The notes under the pieces were generated by a model that saw only the letters and a list, made by a program, of their open reading frames with translations, made no database searches and had not been told where the DNA came from. A stretch of DNA of 10,568 bases, taken from contig JAIRXT010000246.1 of NCBI GenBank assembly GCA_031268125.1, positions 1 to 10,568 on the forward strand. The letters are read 5' to 3'. A program made the translations under genes and the position numbers. Numbering within the stretch: position 1 is the first letter of the stretch; the number at the start of each line of letters is the position of its first letter. Origin of the DNA: Treponema sp. Lineage in GTDB: Bacteria > Spirochaetota > Spirochaetia > Treponematales > Breznakiellaceae. This document shows, piece by piece, positions 6,284-10,568 of this stretch.

Positions 6284-7798
6284 ATGGGACACCAGGATCG
6301 GGAAATTCAAAAAGAATTAGAGAAGATCATTTTTACTGAAGATGTCCCCGCCGCATATCCGGAGATATTGGGTTTGGTTTTCCTGCGGTATATCTGCGCT
6401 GCCTTTGAAGAACACCAAATTGCCCTGCGCCCGGACACGAAAAGCCCCGGCGGCGCGCCGGAGTCAGGGGATTCTGGCCGGGAAACGGAAAACGACGGAC
6501 GTTTTCCGGGGATTTTCTTTATCCCCGCCCGCTGGGACAGTATCTTTCCCCGTGATGTTCCGGCGCCCGATACCCCGGCGTTGTTCCGCAGCATTGCCGG
6601 GGTAATCCGGGCCATTGAACGGGAAAATCCCCTGCTGCGGGGCATGTTTCCCGAATCCTTAAAACGCTTTTCCGGCCGGTCCCTGCCGGTTTCCGCAGAT
6701 GAAAACATTCTGTACCCGGCGGGGCAGTTTCTTGGGGATCTTTCCGCCCGGGAAACGGCCGGGGTTTTTAAATATCTGCTGGAAAAATTCGAAAAATCCT
6801 CCGAACCGGACCCCCTGAAAGACTGGAGAAGTTCTGCGGCACACAAGGACCGGTCCCGCAAAACCGGTAGTAATCTGGTTCCGCGCTGTCTTGCCGAACT
6901 TGCGGCCCACATGCTGGAACCCTACCAGGGCCGGTTTTACGATCCCTGCTGCGGTTCCGCCCCCTTCCTGGCGGGGGCCGCTGATTTTGTTACCAGCCGG
7001 CAGGGAAAACTTCCGGACCTTTCGTTTTACGCCCAGGAGTGCCACGCGGAATCCTGGCGTATTGCGGGTATGAATCTGATTGTCCGGGGTATTGATACCG
7101 CAGATATACTGTTGAACCCGGACGGCCCTTTGCAGCGGGATCGCTGCCGGGACCTGCGGTTTGATTTTATAACCGCCTGCCCGCCCCTTCAGGAAAATTC
7201 CTATTCATGGATACAGTACGTGCTGGACCGGCTTTCCCCCACGGGGCTTGGGGCCGTCGTGCTGCCAAAAAGTTCCCTTGTCTCGTCCAGGGAAGGGGAC
7301 CGGGAAACCCGCCGGGCCCTGGTGGATGGGCGGCTGGTGGACTGTGTAGTAAACCTGCCGCCGCTTATCCCCGGTTTCCCAAGCCCCTGCCTCTGGTTTT
7401 TCTCCCGTGCCAAGGCCGGCCGGGGCCGCCGGGCCGATGAACTGCTCTTTATTGACGCCCGGCATCTGGGACGGGGCCAGAACCGCCGGCACTGGGAATT
7501 TTCCGGCGAGGATATCGGCCGTATTGCCCGGACTTATCATAACTGGCGTTTCCCCAAGGCTTCCCCCTACCGGGATATCCGGCAGTTTGCCGTTTCCGTA
7601 CACATGGCCCAGGTCCGGGAAGAGCGGTACAATTTGAATCCCGCGCTTTACCTTGGCATTTCCGAAACCGGGGAGGATACCGGCCGGGGAACCCGTTTTG
7701 CCGCCCTGCGGGCCGAATTTGAGGACCTGCTCCGGGAAGAATCCCGGCTGAACCGGCAGTTGGTAGAAAATCTGCGGAAGATCAAATTCGAGGATTAG
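6284..7798 (+). CDS. HsdM-like type I methyltransferase subunit, motifs degenerate
   Basis: The 504-residue protein follows the HsdM layout. An N-terminal helical domain contains ILGLVFLRYICAAFEE (28-43). The methyltransferase domain has FYDPCCGSAPFL (218-229) in place of motif I, YAQE (249-252), and ACPPLQ (298-303) in place of the catalytic NPPF. A family-like stretch follows, with ending PTGLGAVVLPKSSL and a VNLPP segment. The key differences are that the motif I glycines (usually DPACGSGGF) are changed, and that the catalytic Asn and the aromatic of NPPF are replaced by Cys and Leu. Methylation activity is therefore doubtful. The ATG at 6284 puts the N-terminus where HsdM proteins begin. 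An in-frame TTG at 6173 would add 37 unrelated residues, and neither start has a strong ribosome binding site. hsdS follows after one base. No hsdR is in the window. It lies 121 bases after yedF on the same strand. Confidence 0.82.
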   Translation: MGHQDREIQKELEKIIFTEDVPAAYPEILGLVFLRYICAAFEEHQIALRPDTKSPGGAPESGDSGRETENDGRFPGIFFIPARWDSIFPRDVPAPDTPALFRSIAGVIRAIERENPLLRGMFPESLKRFSGRSLPVSADENILYPAGQFLGDLSARETAGVFKYLLEKFEKSSEPDPLKDWRSSAAHKDRSRKTGSNLVPRCLAELAAHMLEPYQGRFYDPCCGSAPFLAGAADFVTSRQGKLPDLSFYAQECHAESWRIAGMNLIVRGIDTADILLNPDGPLQRDRCRDLRFDFITACPPLQENSYSWIQYVLDRLSPTGLGAVVLPKSSLVSSREGDRETRRALVDGRLVDCVVNLPPLIPGFPSPCLWFFSRAKAGRGRRADELLFIDARHLGRGQNRRHWEFSGEDIGRIARTYHNWRFPKASPYRDIRQFAVSVHMAQVREERYNLNPALYLGISETGEDTGRGTRFAALRAEFEDLLREESRLNRQLVENLRKIKFED

Positions 7799-7799
7799 C

Positions 7800-8705
7800 A
7801 TGAATTCCCGAATAGTATCGCTGCGCCTGGGGGAAATAATCCGGTTCTGTAACGAAAAGCGGATTAACCTGTCCCGGCGGCAGTGCGAACAGCAGTCCGG
7901 GGAATACCCCTATTACGGTCCCCAGGGAATCATCGCCCACATCAACACTTTTGCCTGCGAGGGGGAATATTTGCTGCTTGCCGAATCCCGGCCGCGTAAT
8001 TCCTCTGCTGTGCAGGTTTTCCCGGTGAGCGGGCGCTTTTCCGCGAATACCCATGTTCATGTGCTGGCCTGCATCGAAGAAGTGGAACCCCGCTTTCTTG
8101 CCCGCCGTCTTGACGCCCTTCCCCGGGCGTTCCGTTCCCTGCGGCCGGGGGATATTGAAAATATTGAAATTTCCCTGCCCCCGCCGGAAGATCAGCGGCA
8201 GATTCTTGCCGCCGTTTTGGATATTGAAAGAAAAATAGTATTACTAAAAGGTCAAAACCGGCTCCTGGACGGAATGGCGCAGTCCCTGTTTGACCGCTGC
8301 TTCATGTTCGGCGGGGGAAAATTCCGCCCCCTGGGGGATTTTGTTATTTCCCGTACCGCAGCCCCGCCGGACCCCGGCCTTTACACGGGGACCGCCTTTC
8401 ACAATCTGCTGCTTTACCCCAGAGAGGATCTGTCCCCTTTGTTTACCCGGACTCTGATCAAAAACCCCGATTTTCTTGCCCACGCAAAAAATTGCCTGGA
8501 ATACCGGGGCGGCAGACGGCAGCTTAACGCGGAATTGCTTATGACCTTTGAGCTTAGCGGCCCTGTCCGCGGCGGGGCGTCTTTTCCCGCCGGCGCCTAC
8601 CCGGAGTTCAACGCCTTCGCCCTTGGTGCAGAAAAAAAACTCGCCGCCAATAATACCGAGCTTAAACTGCTGGCGGATCTTGGGCAGAGTCTTTTCCCGC
8701 TGTAA
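7800..8705 (+). CDS. HsdS-like type I specificity subunit, shortened second half
   Basis: HsdS chooses the DNA target of type I restriction-modification complexes. The first target-recognition domain is recognisable: LGEIIRF (10-16), YPYYGPQGII (36-45), EGEYLLL, and SANTHVHVL (81-89). The conserved joining helix region PPPEDQRQI (127-135) follows, then a coiled helix to about residue 165. A second unit starts with LGDFVISR (178-185) and ends with a helix (about 270-300) similar to the HsdS C-terminal helix. It is only about 125 residues instead of the usual 180-200, so the second recognition domain is strongly reduced. The total of 301 residues lies between a full and a half HsdS. It begins one base after the HsdM stop, so the two are coexpressed. 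Without an intact HsdM or any HsdR nearby, its role is unclear. Frame and length appear intact, which argues against recent decay. Confidence 0.82.
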   Translation: MNSRIVSLRLGEIIRFCNEKRINLSRRQCEQQSGEYPYYGPQGIIAHINTFACEGEYLLLAESRPRNSSAVQVFPVSGRFSANTHVHVLACIEEVEPRFLARRLDALPRAFRSLRPGDIENIEISLPPPEDQRQILAAVLDIERKIVLLKGQNRLLDGMAQSLFDRCFMFGGGKFRPLGDFVISRTAAPPDPGLYTGTAFHNLLLYPREDLSPLFTRTLIKNPDFLAHAKNCLEYRGGRRQLNAELLMTFELSGPVRGGASFPAGAYPEFNAFALGAEKKLAANNTELKLLADLGQSLFPL

Positions 8706-8717
8706 CCCCCGCTCTGC

Positions 8718-8777
8718 GCTAAACTTGACCCACAACATTCCTCCGGGGCCGGATACACGGCATGGGTCAAATTTAGC
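8718..8777. repeat. 15-bp inverted repeat after hsdS
   Basis: GCTAAACTTGACCCA (8718-8732) is inverted at 8763-8777 with one mismatch, around a 30-base GC-rich spacer. It begins 13 bases after the hsdS stop. There is no T-run of the kind that follows an intrinsic terminator, so its role (mRNA end, repeat or binding site) is open. TTTGACC-like words recur up to 8835. No convincing gene is present from 8706 to 8858; a 27-codon ORF at 8796-8879 has little support. Confidence 0.5.
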
Positions 8778-8858
8778 TTTATTGTGGGAAGAGATATGTA
8801 CAAGGTGTTACATTTGCTGCACAGCACATTTGACCGCCCGATTCTCCACCGTTACGGC

Positions 8859-8899
8859 AAAAAACCGGGCCAAATTTAACACCCTGCAACGGGCCGGTT
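8859..8899 (-). terminator. Possible terminator of the tRNA-Ala transcript
   Basis: On the minus strand, just past the tRNA 3' end, AACCGG (8894-8899) can pair with CCGGTT (8863-8868), and a run of six T follows (8859-8864, overlapping the last bases of the stem). The loop is long (25 bases) and partly GC-rich, so this is a modest candidate. Its position immediately after the tRNA gene makes it plausible. Confidence 0.4.
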
Positions 8900-8906
8900 G
8901 ATTTTT

Positions 8907-8980
8907 TGGAGGTGAGGGGAATTGAACCCCTGACCTTGTGAATGCCATTCACACGCTCTAGCCAACTGAGCTACACCCCC
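8907..8980 (-). tRNA. tRNA-Ala (anticodon GGC)
   Basis: A 74-base cloverleaf can be drawn. The acceptor stem is GGGGGTG with CACCTCC, including one G-T pair. The D arm contains AGCTCAGTTGGC. The anticodon stem TGTGA/TCACA encloses the loop ATGGCAT, whose anticodon is GGC and reads the alanine codon GCC. The T arm is AGGGG TTCAATT CCCCT and the discriminator base is A. The terminal CCA is not encoded; six A follow instead, so it must be added by the CCA-adding enzyme. It is transcribed alone from a strong promoter at 8996-9025, opposite in direction to hsdS. Confidence 0.95.
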
Positions 8981-8995
8981 GGTCAAGGAATTTGA

Positions 8996-9025
8996 ACTAT
9001 ACCCGAGGGGGCAACTTTTTGTCAA
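8996..9025 (-). promoter_or_regulatory. Strong promoter of tRNA-Ala
   Basis: On the minus strand a perfect -35 TTGACA (9020-9025) is followed by 18 bases and the -10 TATAGT (8996-9001). Transcription would start near 8990, about ten bases before the mature tRNA 5' end at 8980. A GC-rich stretch (CCCCCTCGGG) occupies the spacer just upstream of the -10. Confidence 0.8.
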
Positions 9026-9045
9026 GCGCCCGCGTGGCCGTCCGG

Positions 9046-9220
9046 CAATTTTACTTTTACAAAATTTTCGATGGAAAAGACGCCTATAAAATCACCGGCT
9101 TTCCTGCCGGCTGGAAAAATCCGGGGCCCCCACCCCAGATTCTTTCCACTTTTCGCTTTCGCGAAACTGGACCCCCTGTTACATTCTTCGGGCGTCTTTT
9201 CTCCCCCTAAAAAAAGTAAC
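9046..9220 (-). repeat. Dispersed MITE-like repeat, copy B (inverted to copy A)
   Basis: The reverse complement of this segment matches 1-197. The inner inverted ends are GAAAAGACGCC (9074-9084) and GGCGTCTTTTC (9191-9201). Two differences stand out. The 38-bp hairpin of copy A is absent, and the 5-base GGCGG of copy A is replaced by a 22-base palindromic stretch at about 9149-9170. The copies therefore frame a roughly 9-kb inverted pair around all the genes above. No gene is visible inside the repeat. Confidence 0.85.
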
Positions 9221-9247
9221 CTTGCTTAAAAGGGGGTTAATCAAGGT
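9219..9247. repeat. 29-bp inverted repeat
   Basis: ACCTTG-C-TTAA at 9219-9229 is mirrored by TTAA-T-CAAGGT at 9237-9247 around AAGGGGG. It abuts copy B on one side and the next palindrome on the other. It has no T-run and no neighbouring gene end, so a terminator is unlikely. Confidence 0.6.
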
Positions 9248-9318
9248 AAAAAATGGTCAAATGGTGAACGGTAATTCCGGGTAATACCTGTGGGAACGTC
9301 GTCATGTGACCATTTTTT
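9248..9318. repeat. 71-bp element with perfect 12-bp inverted ends
   Basis: AAAAAATGGTCA (9248-9259) is perfectly inverted as TGACCATTTTTT (9307-9318). The 47-base interior has its own weak symmetry (GGTAATTCCGGGTAATACC). On the plus strand it ends in a T-run and so resembles a terminator, but no gene ends nearby. It is better read as one more member of the palindrome patchwork. Confidence 0.6.
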
Positions 9319-9472
9319 TGTTGGACAGGGGGTCTTTTTCGCTAAAAGTAAAATTGTTGATCCAGCAACAGCAATTCTCATTTTAACCATTCCAAAACGA
9401 AAAGGCGCCGGTAACATCTCCTTGGGGCCCTGTCAGGGGGAAAAACAGGGGCCCCTCCCCCTCGTTTTTCTG

Positions 9473-9492
9473 TTTTCGCTTTAGCGAAACTG
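9473..9492. repeat. TTTTCGC palindrome, second copy
   Basis: The 20 bases here differ by one base from 9150-9169 inside copy B. The core TTTCGCTTTAGCGAAA is a near-perfect palindrome. Similarity continues a few bases on the right (ACCCC-like). A partial version, TTTTTCGCTAAAAGTAAAATTG, lies at about 9336-9356 directly after CAGGGGGTC, which also resembles copy A/B sequence. From 9319 to 9590 I see no gene, only such fragments and a GGGGCCC/GGGGCCCC inverted pair near 9424-9456. Confidence 0.6.
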
Positions 9493-9593
9493 ACACCCCG
9501 CCCGGCTTTTGGCCTTTTCATCTCTTCCTAACGTGAGAATTGCTGGTTGTCTATGGGAATTCGAGGTAAAAAACTGCGGGGTCTATTACCCTT

Positions 9594-9859
9594 TTTTTAT
9601 TCGAAGGGGGTCTAATACCCAAGAACCCGCTCACCGGTTCGCGGGGGAGCCTCTGGGGCGGTTCAATACCCTGCCAACGAAGGCGGGGTAGCAGACCCCC
9701 AGTATAAAATGAAAAAAGTCCGCAGGACTTTTTCTTCTCGAACGAAGATACCCTGACCGCTCTGCGGCGGGGTTCTTCATTGGCGTTACTCATTTCAACC
9801 GCCCTGAAGCTCCCCCGCGTAGCGGGTTCTTGGGTATTAGACCCCGCTGCGAATAAAAA
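9594..9859. repeat. 266-bp element with 60-70-bp inverted arms
   Basis: The left arm 9594-9663 and right arm 9797-9859 are inverted copies. They include a perfect 25-bp block at 9607-9631 and 9821-9845 that reads GGGGTCTAATACCC and onward. The centre holds a perfect hairpin AAAAAGTCC-GCA-GGACTTTTT (9713-9733) and other short symmetric words such as GGGGT-agcag-ACCCC. A shorter direct echo of the arm start is at 9578-9590. On the minus strand an 80-codon ORF (9551-9793) crosses the element, but it is Arg/Pro-rich, is read through palindromes and lacks a clear ribosome binding site. The element is most likely a mobile repeat or a structured RNA. Confidence 0.7.
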
Positions 9860-10140
9860 CTACAAAAATGTAGGATTATGAACAACTATTCTATCTTGTT
9901 CTTCTCAGGAGAGGAGAAAAACTTGGATACTTTGTGTCATTTTTTTACATGATGAATACCGGGCACGGACGCCATGAATAGCGAGGCGTACGCCCAAACA
10001 CAACGGCGGTATGGTCTGTCACCGCCTCATTTCCGCCAAACCATGACTTTTTGCATGTCCCCCGTATGACTGTTTGACGCTACCCTTCTGCCAACGCCGT
10101 GAAATATGGCGGCGATTATACCAGCTTTACGGAGGCGTAA
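9860..10140. other. Stretch with no convincing gene
   Basis: I see no supported gene here. Short plus-strand ORFs exist: 24 codons at 9878-9952, 31 codons at 9974-10069, and an open tail ending at the TAA at 10138-10140. The last reads YPSANAVKYGGDYTSFTEA just before the stop and lies directly against the next ATG, so it could be the remnant 3' end of an upstream gene whose reading frame is broken at 10075-10077. Confidence 0.4.
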
Positions 10141-10341
10141 ATGCTTATTGTGGACACAAAGCACGGGGCAATGGTCCTGGACTGGCGGGGTTACCACAAA
10201 ATGGACAAGGAAAAACTCTACCGGCGGCTTTACGGGGCTTTCGCCAAAGGGCTTGAAAAGGCGGAGGGCGGCGCGGCAGAACCGCAGGGAGAAGACAACA
10301 CACACAAGGAGGCCGGCAATGGCGGAACCGATAGGAGATGA
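10141..10341 (+). CDS. Small hypothetical protein, 66 residues
   Basis: I do not recognise this protein. It starts MLIVDTKHGAMVLDWRGYHK and continues with a charged helical segment (about 20-42, KLYRRLYGAFAKGLEKAEGG), then a hydrophilic tail rich in Gly, Glu and Asp. It has no membrane segment and no cysteines. GGAGG lies seven bases before the ATG, and a stop codon directly precedes the ATG. Its end overlaps the next tiny ORF by 23 bases. Tight packing of tiny ORFs of this kind is common in phage and integrative-element modules, but nothing here proves such an origin. Confidence 0.55.
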   Translation: MLIVDTKHGAMVLDWRGYHKMDKEKLYRRLYGAFAKGLEKAEGGAAEPQGEDNTHKEAGNGGTDRR

Positions 10342-10384
10342 ATCGATCTTTGGTGGTGATCCACAAAGTATGATGAGAGGATAG
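10319..10384 (+). pseudogene. Short ORF, possibly a gene start cut by the IS element
   Basis: A strong AAGGAGG ribosome binding site lies six bases before this ATG, yet the frame stops after 21 codons (MAEPIGDESIFGGDPQSMMR, then G). If the insertion sequence begins near 10352, only the first 11 codons belong to the original gene and the rest is read from the IS end. It would then be the 5' stub of a disrupted gene coupled to the 66-residue ORF. It could instead be a genuine micro-ORF. Confidence 0.35.
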
Positions 10385-10568
10385 AGACAACGGGGACACA
10401 AAAGAAATACTATGAAATTATGCTACTAACCATAGAAATCACATGCCCCCGTTGCCAGAGCCACAACATATCCCGAAACGGGAAAAAAAGCAACGGCAAA
10501 CAAAATTACCTCTGCAAAGACTGCGGACGCCAGTTCATCAGCGACCACGAGATGACCTACCGGGGCTG
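10352..10568 (+). mobile_element. IS1-family insertion sequence, left end only
   Basis: The transposase start at 10420 and the sequence GGTGGTGATCC at about 10352-10362 together suggest the left end of an IS1-like element, whose termini typically begin GGTGATG-like about 50-60 bases before the first transposase ORF. The exact boundary is a guess because the right end and any target duplication lie outside the window. Confidence 0.5.
10420..10568 (+). CDS. IS1-family transposase N-terminus (InsA-like), partial
   Basis: The 49 visible residues form a zinc-ribbon: CPRC at 9-12 and CKDC at 32-35, separated by SRNGKKSNGKQNYL, then GRQFI. This CxxC, NGK, YxC, CGRQF arrangement is that of the IS1-family InsA DNA-binding domain. 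The reading frame is open to the end of the window, so the rest of the domain and the catalytic part lie beyond it. The ATG at 10420 is the only reasonable start, although there is no good ribosome binding site, which is common in transposases. Confidence 0.85.
   Translation, partial: MLLTIEITCPRCQSHNISRNGKKSNGKQNYLCKDCGRQFISDHEMTYRG

Noticed and set aside
7205..7801. 198-codon minus-strand ORF opposite HsdM
   Set aside because: It is a shadow of the HsdM-like coding frame with Gly/Pro-rich low-information sequence.
8796..8879. 27-codon plus-strand ORF between hsdS and the tRNA
   Set aside because: It is short, has only a weak ribosome binding site and overlaps the probable tRNA terminator.
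8907..8980. tRNA-Ala as an integration (att) site for an island
   Set aside because: No second copy of the tRNA 3' end and no integrase gene are visible in the window.
9551..9793. 80-codon minus-strand ORF as a real gene
   Set aside because: It runs through long inverted arms and a perfect hairpin, has an odd Arg/Pro-rich composition and lacks a clear ribosome binding site, so it is treated as part of a repeat.
8981..9860. CRISPR array
   Set aside because: The repeats are palindromes of different families and lengths without regular spacing or unique spacers, and no cas gene is present.
9878..9952. 24-codon plus-strand ORF starting MNNYSILFF
   Set aside because: The composition is protein-like, but there is no proper ribosome binding site or context to support it.

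Overview
The window looks like chromosomal DNA from an anaerobic gut-type bacterium. The genes are GC-rich (roughly 55-60% by eye). Promoters are of the TTGACA / TATAAT kind and ribosome binding sites are AGGAGG-like. The tRNA gene lacks an encoded CCA. Selenium and molybdenum accessory genes sit beside a purine-type deaminase, and short palindromic repeats are abundant. A Treponema-like spirochaete from an insect hindgut is my best guess, but that rests on gene content and general familiarity, not on a phylogenetic marker.

Layout. (1) 1-197 is a repeat (copy A) whose partner lies inverted at 9046-9220. (2) 280-1428 is a solitary, AT-richer D12-class DNA adenine methyltransferase, followed by two palindromic repeats (1447-1474 and 1513-1629). 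(3) 1671-4121, minus strand, holds three genes: an 8-oxoguanine-deaminase-like amidohydrolase, a MocA-like nucleotidyltransferase and a DUF3343 Se/S-carrier-like protein. (4) Two divergent sigma-70-type promoters lie at 4151-4230. (5) 4253-6162, plus strand, holds a small membrane/coiled-coil protein that overlaps selD, then yedF. (6) 6284-8705 holds an HsdM-like gene with badly degenerate catalytic motifs and an HsdS-like gene with a shortened second half; no hsdR is present. (7) tRNA-Ala(GGC) lies at 8907-8980 on the minus strand, with a strong promoter and a possible terminator. (8) About 8981-10140 has no convincing gene and is a dense patchwork of inverted repeats. (9) 10141-10384 holds two tiny overlapping ORFs with good ribosome binding sites, followed by the start of an IS1-family element that runs off the window.

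How the parts fit. SelD makes selenophosphate. SelD, YedF, DUF3343 and a MocA-like enzyme are the accessory set repeatedly seen with selenium-dependent molybdenum hydroxylases (xanthine dehydrogenase-like enzymes). The deaminase fits the same purine theme, since 8-oxoguanine deamination gives urate. The hydroxylase itself, and SelA/SelB, are not in the window. The most unusual items are the apparently dead, R-less HsdM/HsdS pair, the uncharacterised small membrane protein coupled to selD, and the paired repeats that show nested palindromes present in one copy and absent from the other.
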